DNA of 64,000 bases from Spirometra erinaceieuropaei (taxonomy: Eukaryota; Platyhelminthes; Cestoda; Diphyllobothriidea; Diphyllobothriidae): assembly GCA_902702965.1 (NCBI GenBank), contig CACRXP010000007.1:713597-777596 (forward strand). Direction: 5' to 3'. A program made the translations under genes and the position numbers. Of this stretch, positions 23,361 through 36,600 are shown in pieces. The notes beneath the pieces were generated by a model. That model searched no databases, was not told where the DNA came from, and saw only the letters and a program-made list of their open reading frames with translations. Numbering within the stretch: the stretch's first letter is position 1; the number at the start of each line of letters is the position of its first letter.

Positions 23361-24574
23361 TGCTTTTAATCTTAAATAAAAATAACTATACTTACCTATG
23401 AGCACACTATGCGGGAGACTTATATTAGAAAATTGACTAAATGATTTTGATAAAATGTTTACAATATGAGCAGGCTTATTTATTTGGGGGTCTGGCTAGT
23501 ACTCAGTGTGACAAAATTATTAATCACATTTTTGCATGCATTCTATACGATGCTGTGTTAGCAGATTTCCAAGGTTTAGAACTCGAGTTAGGAACAGGCA
23601 AAGATTGTCCTGTAGAGTTATCTGGTTTATCTGATGTACCCCTAGGTCAGATTTCCTTGGCTTGGCATGGGGATGAGATGGATCCGACCCAGTTTTTGAA
23701 ATAAATTAGTATTCTGTGCCATGCAGGTCAACTGTAAATTTAGGGTTTGCCCATCTTTACTGCTAAGATTAAACGGCCTGGCAAAATTAGGAGCAAATAC
23801 TGCACATTTACCGCGTCTTGGAGACTATGCAAAGAGACAAGCCTAACGTGAATTAGGGACCAGGTAATTTCACCCTAAATGACAAGTGCTATGATTATCT
23901 TCCGTCCTAAATGATTTCTAGGTCTCAACCAGCCTTTACTATGGGGGTGGGTCTATATTTCAATCATTTCGCCTCGGATTCTCCACGGCACGGTTCAACA
24001 GATCCATTTTGGATTGATGCCATGTTTCGATGATAAGTCGCAAACAAGGTCTTTCTGACTATTTTGTGTATTCACGGACACGGGGTTCCCGTCAGCGAGA
24101 GGTTTTTTCCAACCCTCCATTTTATAGTCCACTTCTATGACAAAGCCTGTGTCAGTTACTATGGTCTGTTGTTTAGCGTCTTTCGTAAGATCGGCAGTAT
24201 TTTCCGAGTTTCTGAGCAAGTGGAACAATCCCCTCCCGATCCTCGGTTATGCTGTCGAAGACAGCTAATTCCAAGTCGATACTACTTCGCTCGGCCCTTA
24301 CTGACTGCAACCGCAGCACCAAAAATTTCCTGCCTAGCTATACATTATTGGGTTCGTTTGATGCTGCGCTAATCCGTTTATTCTTTGACCGGGTCGTCGT
24401 CTTTCTTAGTCCCTACTCTCCTTATTTAGAGAAGTTCTAAATGCCTTTTGCTCGTCGACTCAAGTTCTGGTCCGCCTAGTACACTTGCAAAACTCTTTGG
24501 CTAACATCCGAATCTTTTATCTCGAACAATCACTGCATTGGAACAAGGTGCCCTATCTGACTGTAAGCCAAGCT

Positions 24575-24586
24575 CGCTCTTTTTAG
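24575..24586 (+). promoter_or_regulatory. possible 3' splice site or trans-splice acceptor upstream of the ELMO start
   Basis: A pyrimidine tract ending in CTTTTTAG stands 13 nt before the ATG at 24600. The reading frame stays open upstream to about 24567. In flatworms such an acceptor close to the start codon can receive a spliced leader, or it can end a 5'-UTR intron. The sequence alone does not choose between these. Confidence 0.3.
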
Positions 24587-24599
24587 CCTATTTGGGCAC

Positions 24600-24656
24600 A
24601 TGCGGTCGGTTACTGTTAGATATAAGGAGAAAGAGATTTCGGTTGAAATAGACTCT
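24600..24656 (+). CDS. elmo: ELMO exon 1 (start codon)
   Basis: Encodes 19 residues, MRSVTVRYKEKEISVEIDS, which resembles the first strand-loop-strand of ELMO proteins (VKVAIE...LMEID in human ELMO1). Donor GTATGA, phase 0. The following intron is 33 nt with a clear pyrimidine tract. The ATG chosen is the first in frame after the acceptor at 24586. Confidence 0.65.
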
Positions 24657-27600
24657 GTATGATTCCTTTTTTTCTGATATTATCTGTAGAGTGAGTCTGC
24701 TGCATCACTCATACAGCGGGTCGCACAGGCTTTCAATGTTGGCCCAGGCTGCTTAAAAAATTCACGCTTGGGCCTATTTGAGAATGACACCTTAGTGGTC
24801 TACGTCAGTGATGAGGTACGCTAACGTTGCTTAATGGGCTTACTCATAGAACGTCGGTTTTGCGGACCAGTACAGCATGGCTATTTTGCCGACGCCTGTA
24901 AGAGTCAGCTTTTTTCATCTTCAAATATCTTACTATAATCAGAAACAACACGTGTCCTGTCCGTGCATTTTCTCGCCTAAAATGATCCATATTTTACTTT
25001 TTTGTGAATTCAAAGTTGCAACGTTTATTTGAAGGAGCGCTGCCTACTCTCCTCTGCTTTGAAATCCCTCGGCCTTCGTCTTGATATCATCGCTGTTACT
25101 CTTGTGCGTGCGTAATGAGGGCGTCATTCTCTATCAGCCACTTATTTTCTAACTATATTGCTAGTTTGAAACAGATTTTTCAGTTTTTAGTCCACAAAAG
25201 CTACCACCTAGCCGCTTTCAATGGGCACTGTCTCTCTGTATATTCCAAGGCCGCTGCTAAATAGTCCGCTTCATTTTATAGGGTGATTGAAGTAAAAATC
25301 TGAAGACAGCTCGGTTATTTATGGTTCCTCGATATTTTGCTGTCACACTTCATTAATCCCTCTGGCAAACGTGGAAATTAGGTAACTTATTGTGTCCGCG
25401 GTAATGCAGAAGGGCCCTATTGGCACAACACATTCTTGGCCAATGAGGAAACTGGAATCGGGATTTATATTTTCGAAATTGATGCGCTTTAAGAGTTTTC
25501 GGTTGTTTGACATTAGCTTACGACAATGGGCGAACGCGGGATTAATTTTCTCGGTCTACAGATAGAATTATTTGGAGGGGTGTTAAATATGCACCGATGT
25601 GCGGCTTTCCTGGGACGCATGAAATATGTGTGGATTGTAGTGAGATGTTGCTAAAGAGGAATTTGAAGTCCGCAGACGTGTCGCCTTTGAAATTTTGACA
25701 TGTGGAAGTTTACTGGGCCGGGGACACTCGTCATACACCTAAAAGTTGTCCATCCAGGTTCCTGATCCTGAAAACAGATGAAATTGGAAAAATATGACTT
25801 CGGACGCGCTACGGCAACGTCTAACGAAATACAAACCCCTACTGTCTTACTCTACTTTTATTTTGAACCCATCACTAACTGCGATCTTTTCCCTAAACGT
25901 AACAGTAATTGGGCCTGTCGCTAAATCTAACCCTGACCGGACAAACAGTTTTTCATAATCGTGTTTTTACACGTGTGCTTTTTTGGTCCTGGTTCCGTCT
26001 GCCAAAATGGAATTTTATTTGTGTTTCATGATGTTCATGCATTCTGCCTCCGCCATAATTTTCACTCTTCATGCATATTCCACGACGTTTTGTCATATTT
26101 TTTCAAAAAATAGGATTTGGCAGCTGCTGAAATTGTTAGTGGCATACACACTTTGATATCGTCACTCTCTGATGGCACAGCGGATCCTGTAGACCCCCGT
26201 GCTTTACTTCACCTGGAGGAACTGTCGAAGTTTGTGAGCTGCGAAGAGTTCCTCGTCGAATTTCTGGCAGCAGATGGAGCTACAGCCCTAATCCAATTAG
26301 TGACATCTCTCCTGTAGGTTTTTGCGTCACGTGGTAATTTTTTCATTCTAGTATATAATTAGCTTACGTTGAATTCTTAACTATCGCCGAGCCGAGATAA
26401 CAAATGCTTCTCTTTATACTGACCATCCAATCTTGACGTTATCAGTTGTCGAAGTCCTATTCCAACTGTTTTCCCCTTTTTGTAGAATATCAGTGTCTAA
26501 CAAACATTTCGCCAAACATCATTTTTAATTAAATCTCCTGAACGTATCTGACACCCGTCTACCATTTAACCTTTTCGTGGTATGATATATGGCATGACTT
26601 GCGCTTCCCTTAGGCAGATTCCTTCTGTTGTGCCACGAATTTTGAAGCTGGGTTTCGTATCTCTTTTAAAACATTTTGATTTACTTTTCCTCACTTGAAA
26701 CCGGCCTCACTAACCGGCAATCTTTCCATCAAGTAGCAATCCTAATTTCGACCAAAACCATATTATTATTATAATTATCATCGCCAGTATCTGCTGAATT
26801 TACATAGCGTCGAAAAAACCTCTATAGCGGAAAAGCTGGCAGACCCGTGTATAGTATCGACATCAGTGGATCTGTCTCTCAATTCTGAGCACTTCGACAA
26901 CAAAGTTTTTAATGCTCTCCTCACAGTATCATATCACGGACTTTTCCTAATTCCTTCATGCAAACCAAAACCTTAGACTTGCAAATTTTATTGGTTTGTT
27001 TATGTTAGTTTTCACTTGCCGGTCCCCTGTTAATATAACTCGCCTAACTGTGCTTTTATTAATCTTTCCTTAGTTAGCTGGCATAACAACACGACTTGTG
27101 AGTGAAAGAATCACTTGTGTTTAGCTATAGTGGACTAAAGCCAGCATAGAATTGAAATAATTGCAGTCATTACATTTGAAGAAGTCTCTGCGACTTTTAA
27201 TTATCCAAAATTATCCTTAAAGAAACATAACGGTTGGGTTAGGTGATTGAAAAGTTGGAAAAATTACTTCCTCTTGAGCACATAAGTCATAATCTTGGAG
27301 TGCAAAGTATTATGGTGCATCTTGCAGAACACCCACCAAGAACTGCGAGGTAGCGATTTGGGGCCCGCTCCTACTCACCCTCTCCAAACTGACCGAAAAA
27401 CCCACAGCGGAAACCTCGTCGACGCCATCCTTCTGCTGGTCAGAGGTTCCAGATGCCTTCATTCTTTCTGTAAGCTATTCACACTCTCTACCCTCACGCT
27501 CCTAAAAGTCTGGAACTCCCAAACTTGTCTCCCTCACTCTGTACGGACCGTAGTTTGCATCCCCCCACTCTTCCTGGCATTTGTGATAGTCGGTTTAAAC

Positions 27601-30600
27601 TGTCACGCAGCTCCACAGCCCAGTGCACCACGCCGTTATCAGAAGTATCCGTATCTTGGGAGTGAATAAAAGTACCAGCTTTCTCGGCGAATTTTCACCT
27701 AGCCATCTCCTCTTGTCGTGCCTTCTGTTGTAATAGATCAAGGTGCCCAGTTAACATTTGACAGCCGATAGTTTACCCATCGAACATATAAATGGCCGCC
27801 GCTGCCTTGGAAGAAGCAATTGTGATTTGTGCATAGGTGGCGTTCTAGTGGTATTCATATACTCTTCGCCAATCTCCTTCCAAACTCTATCGTGCTCTGG
27901 CGGAGACAAGGTCAAGCCGTCCTAGTGCTAGTTACTCAACTCATGAACCAGACGTATTCCACTTTTATGAAGTACTCATTCTACTTCTTCATCCGGTGAA
28001 ACTTTATGCGCGTATTCGCTGCTGCGACCATACAGCTGTTTTTTCACAGTTTTTTTTACTCACAACACTTATTTTCGGACAGTCGGAGAGTCGAAGAGGT
28101 CTGAAATGTGAACGTAGATCAGTTTACCCAAGGAGTCAAACCGCAACTTCTGAGCCGGGACCTAGGAATCCCCAGTTCGGACCATAGAAACTGGGGACTT
28201 CGATTGGCTGTGAGGGCTACTGACTCGGACCCGACTTTGTATGGACGCTATTGGCTGACATCGTGAAGTGAAGTAGATCTCTTCGGCGTCGTAAGGACGA
28301 CCTTTTGAACCCGTCCGTTATTCATTTTCAGCAAAACGGTATTTTCGGGGATCAGTCTCACCCATCTGGTGACATCTTTCCTCCGCAATCCCACGTGACT
28401 TTGCTTGAATTAGAACGCCATATTGCTGCGAGATTCCGATCTCAAACAGAAAAATTCATCTGGAATCCAGTCTTCCGGCTTGTTTGTCACGAACCTATTG
28501 TCAACTGCACTCTGTAGATCGTTTTCTTGCTTTACGTCGCTGACATCACCGCTTGACATGATCGTATTCTAGCGATTTTATAGAATAACTTCCCTGGTAT
28601 GCTGCATTTCCTAGGTGATGAATTGTCCGTTCATGAACTGTGACTGGCAGTGCATGCGGCTTGGTCTGACCGTCCTTCAGTGCATACTGACTCACCTGTA
28701 AGTTTTAACTGACTCAGTATTCCTTAATTTATTTGTTCAGTTTCCAGGTTGACTTCTTCACATCGTCACCATCATAATCACCATCAAAATCTCATTCTTC
28801 ACCCGCATTCTCATTAATATAGTCTTTCTTGTCATTGCCGACGACACAACCATCGTAATCACAAATGAATGGAAACCTGACACAAAACTACTGTGAGCCT
28901 GACAGCCACCAATCGTAGCACTACCAAGAAGTAGTTCAAAGAGGTCCGCAAGACGTTGTAGGACATTGTAATTGTCGGTGAATACTGTCTGGGAGGATAA
29001 GTCAGGAAAACATGTCCGTAACTCAGTGGTAAAGCGTCGAACTAAGGTCATCCTGACAGCAGGTCGGGTATGGCTGGCTGATGACGTCTGGTAAACCAGA
29101 AATGGACCCCTTAGTCTTGTCGGCACTTTCCTCTGGTAGATACAAATTGCTCAGCACCAGGTCGTCCATTTATTCGCATCTTATCCAATTGTATAGTGAT
29201 AGATCGTGATCACCCACTTTTTATCTTCGCGCCAGCCTAGGTAAGCAGAGCCATCTGTGGCAGACAGTCCCCGGCACGGCGTGCTACATGCTTACTCCAG
29301 ATCCGCCAACAAGTTCAGACGACATGTTTGCCAGAAACGCCTGCTTTTGTTAACCGCTGCTGCTGTCTGCGTCACCCAGAGCTGTCAGAGACTTTTGCTT
29401 CAACCTGTCTTGTTTTTCTTTGCGAAAATAGACTTCTGGGCGGCATGTATTGCTCGTGAAGCTCTAGTGCAGGATGAACTCGAACCCGAAGGATGCTATC
29501 ATATTGGTCCAAACCTACAGAATAGCGACCTTAATGTCCCTTTCCCGCATGACTTTGTATTTTATCCGGGGCTGCCTTTGTTAAAAAGACCGCACTCGCG
29601 GTGGTGGTCGTTACCACAGCCTCCCACGTTGCCTTGACCGCAGTTTTCTTCTAAAAAGTTCTGTGATACATACTCCAGCGACTTTTGTCCTCTTTTTTGG
29701 CCCTGCAGCCCAGAGAAGATCACCGTTATTGCCACGAACCGAGGTGCCGATTTCGTCTACCGGTTGTTGAAGCGGTAAGTTATATGCTCTTTTCATAGAA
29801 TCCGCAATCTGGAGTAACTTGGCAATGCCTTTGTTTTCTTGTCTAAAGGTTTTGCTATTCGTCGCTCTCAAATATTTAAAACTTGGCTCTCCCTTGTCGC
29901 TGACTGGGTTTCAACTGTGACCGCCATTGCCTTGCGAAGTCGCTTAAATCCTGTCTTCAAATAGTATTTGCACTCGTATTCTTATTTCGAACCGTTTTAA
30001 ACGCCCTTATTATATAAGGTGCTGAAACCGGACTGTGGTTGTTTTTTGGCCATCCAGTTAAGTTTCTTGACAGCAGATGGGATTTTCTGAAAACTGCGTA
30101 ATTTTGTGCACTATCAGTTTTCGTTTCCATCTGTTTTCTCACATTGACTTTCGTCGTAGAGCACTTAACGGTTCGAAAGCTGCAAATGATGACTTTTACC
30201 GTGTGTCCTTCTGAGTGTGTGCGCAACACCACTAGCTTGCGCGTAAGTCAATTTTCAGTGAGGCAGACTTGCGCAGCATCTACAGTACCCCCTCCTCCCT
30301 CACCCACTAGATTCCGATGGCAAGGCACTGTCATGATGGCCGGACGTGAACGGCCATCTACACGTGCCACGCGCGCGACCCGGTCCTCACTGCACGTATC
30401 AGGATTTTTTTTGCGGCGGCTCGGATCTCACGTGAATGAGAGTGCCGACGCTAGGAAGGAGCCCTTGCAATCTGACTTTCAGTCCTGTAAAACTTCCAGA
30501 CCGCGACATCTAGCATGTCGGGCCAGGTTCAACCTCGTCGTGTCTACTGTAGTGAGGAATATGCTGATGCACCCGTAAGCCAGTCGACTGTCCGAGTGTG

Positions 30601-33600
30601 TCAACCTACAGTTGATGAGATTGAACACAGAGGCTGAAAACGCTGTTTTACCGAAAGTCTGAACTATGCTCCATCACGTTTGAAGGCATACCCAACATGT
30701 GCTTGCTAGTTTCTCAGTCAAGAGACCGAATTTTGTAATTCAGGCTGTACAACAGGCCTCCGCTGAACGTTTCGTAATTTCAGCAGGTTTGCGTGATGAC
30801 ATCGAGGGTCGCAGCGACTTATAGTCAGGAATAAAAAAATCCTTAACGGATTCAGCTGGCATGGAAGTTTCCCTGGTAAATTGAACCAGGTCGAAAGTTA
30901 CACAGAAAACCAATATGCCACTGTCCTACTCGTATGTCACCTGGTCGTATCCAGCAAGCTTACCAGTCAGTCAAACACAGGTGCGCAAGCACATGCACTC
31001 ATGGAGGCAAAAAAAGATGTTTATGCTGTTTTGACCGGAGTGCTGTTTCTGGTGCCGATGCGCTCGGACGCGACCTCCGCTTTGTGTGCGTTCTCGGCCA
31101 GACACACATCTGTTCGCTAACTCAGCTCTATCGCGCACTGAAGACCAGCTAACTCGTCGCCGATGTGTTGTCTTTTTGGCCTCTCTGAGCCCCAAATTGT
31201 GTGCACACGGGAGGGCTTGACCGAAATCATATAGGGCTGTTAGTAGCACGAGCGAGCGCTCTAGACTGAGCCCCAAGGCACACTAGGACGAGCACGTCCC
31301 GTGACCTGACCCTACCATACTAGGCATACCAAATGCAGTATGTGTGAATACCACAGGTGAAACAATTCGCCAAATCCTGGCACAATCAAACTTCGACAAA
31401 AGTGCTAAGCGTACAACTGTGCCAGCCTGTGTATTTAGATCTCATCTATAGGCTTGAATAATTCCAACGTACAGTGCGTGACCGATCTCATGAAATGTTG
31501 GCCGTAATTCTGGAATGCGTTTTCGATTAGGAAGGATTACATAGGTCGGGTTGTTATATTGCTTAGCATGCAGCATAATCCTATACTATTTCGGACTTAG
31601 CTGAATGCCGGCTTTTGAATGCACTTCTTCTTGGCCTCCTGCAGAAATCACACTCGGTAAAAAATGACTGCTTAAGTAGCGCACATTCTTCATCGATAGT
31701 CTTATAAATCCAAATATATTTTATGGAAAACATGCACAAAACTATGCTTTCTTTTACTATTTTGGAAGGAACTCACGTTGTCTTCATATTGTATACCCGA
31801 AGAAAGTGTGTATTCAGGTTTTAAAAAAGTTTCCCATCGAAAATAATAGTGAAAAATGCATGCTACTTAAGTCGTAATTTTTTACTGAGTACGGTTTTTG
31901 CACGCGATTAAAAAGGAATGCATCCAAAAGCCGACATCCTGGTGACTCCGAAATGCTATAGGATTATGCTTCATGCTAATTAATATTACAACCCTACCTA
32001 AGTAATCCTTTCTAATCGAAAACGCATTTCAGAATTTCGGCTAACGTGTTCTGAGATCGGTCACGCACTGTAGGTTCTTTCTTCTTGCTTGTGTTCTATT
32101 ATGGATAGGGACGAAGTGAGACTTATCGGATGGTCCGAAGTTGTATTTAAGAATCCTGTCCCCTGCAAACGGTACGCTGGTGAGGGTCTTTTTTAAAATA
32201 GTGTGTGCGCGTAGAAGGTCTCATCGCATTGTCTGCGCCGTCTTTTGTTATGATTCTGTGTACGAAGGGAGTCCACAACCTCGACAACTCTCTAAATCGT
32301 GCTTTAAAAGGCCCCCCTTAACTAACTTTATTCATCTCGTCCATTCATTTCCCATTTGTCCTACTTCCAGCCTATGTTTAAGGCTCGTGGATATCCCCCG
32401 CACTACTTCGGCCGTTTCGCCCACTGCCAGCGCTTCCGCCACTCTACGTTCCCTCGTTGTTCGTTCTAAGTCGGTCACTTCTATGCGAGACACCTCTTCT
32501 ACCATCAATTGTATCCTCGCGGATCGCGGTGAACGCCTGGAATTGGAAAACCTCCTGCTAATACTGGTGCGTCGGATGGTTGAATGCATCGAACGCACGG
32601 AATCTGGCAAGCTGAATGATTTAATTCGCGCGGACAACCTATGCGCGATTATAGAGGTAGTCCGCTATTTTATTTTTTTAAGTAACATGTCTACTTACAA
32701 CTTGGTAGTAGTCTTTATTCCGGTATTGTCAGTCGACCTCTCGGTACAGCGGTCTCGAAAGCCGCATGCCCTTTTCCGATGCTTCTGAATCTGCGGATAT
32801 TTTAGGCCTATAGCCCCATCCTGTTCACATTATATTACAATTTTTCAAACTGGTCATAGTCATCCTTATCCAGTTATCGCCTACTTCCTTCGTGTTTGAG
32901 TTCAGCTCGATTTCACATCTACGATAAGTAAGTCTCGCCTCACCTTCAGCCCGAGTCCCCGCTGTTGGCCTGTACTTGCTTCTGCTCTCTTTGCTTTATC
33001 AACACTGCTAACGTATAACTTCGCATTCTCCGAAAGCACTTTTGCAAAATCAAATATCATTAGAAATCTCTGCGTTTTGAAGATTAGCCCAACAAATAGT
33101 GTGAGCCGGGATCCATATTGCCGATACCAAGCGAAAGAGCGAGTTTCAGGAGGCAGCTGCTGGGGCAGGTGGCCAAATCACCCAACCGAAAAGTTTATTC
33201 ACTTAGCATCTTTGATGCACACCCAAACCCCTCATCAGAAACAGCGCCAGATCGGGGATCAGTGGACGCAAAAGCTCGCAGTACTGATAGGGCGCAGTTG
33301 CTGTACAACCGCATGCGGACTCTTCAAGTCAATAAATTCTTGTCCCAGTGGTCGAGCCTTGTTCTTCTCGGGCCCATACCTTGGACCCCAACATCTAGGA
33401 CTGAGATTGAGAGTGACTGATAGAAATAAACAGGCCAGAATTGCCCTTCGTTCGTCCTGACAGTTTGATCATCGTGCCCGACGATGTCCACCGTGTGTCC
33501 CACGACAAACGGGGGCAGGGTTACTTACGCGTAAATTAGTTCATAGTAAGGGCAGACTTGCGCAGCATCTATCGCACTCCCTCCTCTCCACCTTTGTCTT

Positions 33601-36600
33601 TTTTGCTTCTTGGTTGTCTCGCGCATTAACGTCGTGAAGTAGAAAAGTGCTTGAGGTGTAACCACGCATTTTTGAAACAAAACGCTACTAATCACTATTG
33701 TCTGTTAGTCTTGTTGATTGTCTCTCACACCTTGTCTTAAACGGATGAAGATTTGGCTAGGAAGCCAGGTTGCAGCCCTCCAGCTTGCACTTAGCCGGCT
33801 GTGCGCTTCCAGTTGGGAGCTTTGGACTGATAGAACCCGAGACCACAACCAGCAGTCAACTAGTCAACCAGGAACTAACGTCTATATATTTGTGGGCATT
33901 CTTTAAATCCCTGGAAGTGGACGTTTTGAATACCCACGCTGAGTAGAATTGCCATAAGTTCTGTTAGCTTTAAGTATATGTTGTCCAATGACAAGGTAGC
34001 CAATCTTAATAAGGACTCATCAAGTGGAGTTAGCCATTAAGTCGAGATTTTTTTAACCCTGGATTTGACCTAGGGCTTTTTTGAGACTCCTTTATTTTAC
34101 GTCCTGCAGCGCAACCACATATCCGCTGCCTCTTACCTCATTCCAGGCATGTTGAAGCCACTGGGGAGTATTTCCCACTACTTCTGTCTTGGTGTATTGG
34201 CCGTCCTATCAGCTGACTCGTTTAACTCCTTGCCTGGGATTGGGTAATGCCTTGGTGACTATGACAAGTAACCAGAGATCGCTTTTGCAGACCTCTTCAG
34301 CGGGACAGACTTTCAAAGCGTCTGCCTCGCACACCCGTCGTGTGACGAGACAAATACAAGACGACTCGAGAGAGACCTGTGAGCAGAGGTTAAGTAAGCT
34401 GAATAACATGTCACACATAACCTGACCCCCACTCCCACACGAGCCAGCCTTCAAGAGGGCGGTTTCGGATCTTACATTAAATCGCCTCTCTCATTATAGC
34501 TTGACCCTCTTTCTGAAGTAGGACCGGGTTACATCATTAGTTGACAACTCTACAAGCTACGCGTGTTTCCATGTCATCATAGTTAAAAGGCGTAATTGCC
34601 TGTTGAAGAAGTAGACCTGATCGCTGGGACAAGAGCTTAATTAGCCTGACGTTTCAGATTCCTGCTCGAATCCATCATCAGAGACAAAAAAGCAGATACG
34701 GGTGGTTCATGCTCAAGGGGGTGCAGTATTTATAGGATGTAGTCGCTATGCTACCGCATACCTATGAATATTCACGGCTCCCCCCTTCATAAGGGATCGT
34801 TGCACGTGGTGTGATGACTGTTTGATGGCCTACATTTGCGTCGTTAATTGCTACAATTGCATCACGTGCGTTGGATGTTGGTGTGATGATTGCTCGACTA
34901 TCTGACGTACTGACCGTGGTGTTAGGAAGTGTCCATCTGTGCGCTCCCCTCGTGGCCAATTACTCCGCCTAGGCGAAGTCTCAGCACCGAGTATGGAATG
35001 AGAAGATCATTGCACTTGTTAATGAACTCTGGGCCAGTAAACAATGACTCAAGCAGCTCCCGGCTCCCGCGATTGTTACCTCTAGCGAGCATTTCGGCAT
35101 CGTCGAATTTGAATGTGTGGCCGGATCTGGTCGAATGAGCCGCAACTTGAGAGCTGGCCTCATTTCTCCGCACCGCTGCAGCGTGCTCGGCCTCTTTAGC
35201 GGGGCAGACTTTCAAAGCGTCTGTCTCACACACCCGTCGTGTTTAATTGATAAGACAAATACAAGACGACTCGAGAGAGGCATGTGAGCAGAGGTTAAGT
35301 GAGCTGGCTAACATGTCACGCATAACCTGACCCCCACTCCTACACGAGCCAGCCGGTTTCGGATCTCACATTAAATCGCCGCTCTCATTATAGCTTGACC
35401 CTCGTTCTGAACGAGGACCGGGTTACGCCATCAGTTGGCAACTCTACAAGCTACGGATGTTTCCGTGTCATCATAGTTAAAAAGCGTCATTGCCTATGCT
35501 GATAAAGCTGGGGTCACCCATCGGCCGATGAGATTTGGCCGAGTGGCAAGCGCGGCGCGAAACGGCTGCCTCATGTATGATATCCCAGTGACTGCTTCCA
35601 TTTATGCTCATATGACTGAATAGGTTTCACGTGTAGCGGGGACAGTGGACAGGTAAGACCGACTTGAGGTGTGTTGGTCCTAACTCCTGACACGGCTTCT
35701 TCGACCGTATTGCGATCGATTTTCTGTATGAAATATGAAGAAGACGTGATTCTTTATTGATTGACCAAAAGAAAGCATATCTTTATTTATGGTTTCTATA
35801 AAATATCTTTGAATTTGCAAGACCATCGAAAATCAATGGGAAAAATGCATGCTACTTAAGTAGTCAGTTTTTACGAAGTACGCTTTGTACAGGAGATTGA
35901 AAAGAAGTGCATTTAAAAGCCGACATCCTGCCAAGTCCGAAATGTTATAAGAGTATGCCGCAAGATAGTCAGTATTACAACCGCGACCAAGTAATCCTTC
36001 CTAATCGAAAACGCATTTCAGAATTTCAGCCAACATTTCATGAGTTAGGTAACTCACTGTATGTATGGGTACGTACGCACGCACCACTGTGGTGGCATTC
36101 ATCACCACCAGTTGTTTGACAGACTGGAACATTCCATTGGTTCATAGAAGAGGAAAATGTGGATCGTGGGAGGAACGCATCCGCATGGCACATTAGTGGA
36201 TTTTTCACTGCAATATGTCCGACGCACTTGAATCTACCACGGCGTGATGAGAAGTGTAGCTTGGAAGGCCGCCAGCTTACGGTATTATTCGGTTTTCATC
36301 AGGACTGAAAGCTAGGCCTCAGTGGCTCCTTCTCAATGCGGCTTTTATGGCCGTTATCCACGGGACATCTGAGACGCCCTTGTAAAAGTGTGGCACATGT
36401 ATCTGGGACAAGGCATGTGTGCGCGCCCTCTCCCGCCTCCGGTCTTCTTGACTCTCTCTTGATGCCGGGTTCAGGGGGGTGGATGGGAAAGAGAGAGTGC
36501 GGTAGATGCTGCGCAAGTCACCGTGCCACTGCACCTAGCTGTATAGTGCACGGTGGACATCGTCGGGATCAACGGTCGAACTGTCATGTGTGTGATAGGA

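Noticed and set aside
23441..23704. 87-codon open frame just upstream of ELMO
   Set aside because: It does not resemble the ELMO N-terminus, which is explained by the exons from 24600 on. No other family recognised.
27295..27669. 124-codon open frame in an ELMO intron
   Set aside because: Composition is Leu/Cys/His-rich without motif, and it has no counterpart in ELMO.
33118..33420. 100-codon open frame in an ELMO intron
   Set aside because: Tempting as an exon, but no splice sites in a fitting phase and no ELMO similarity.
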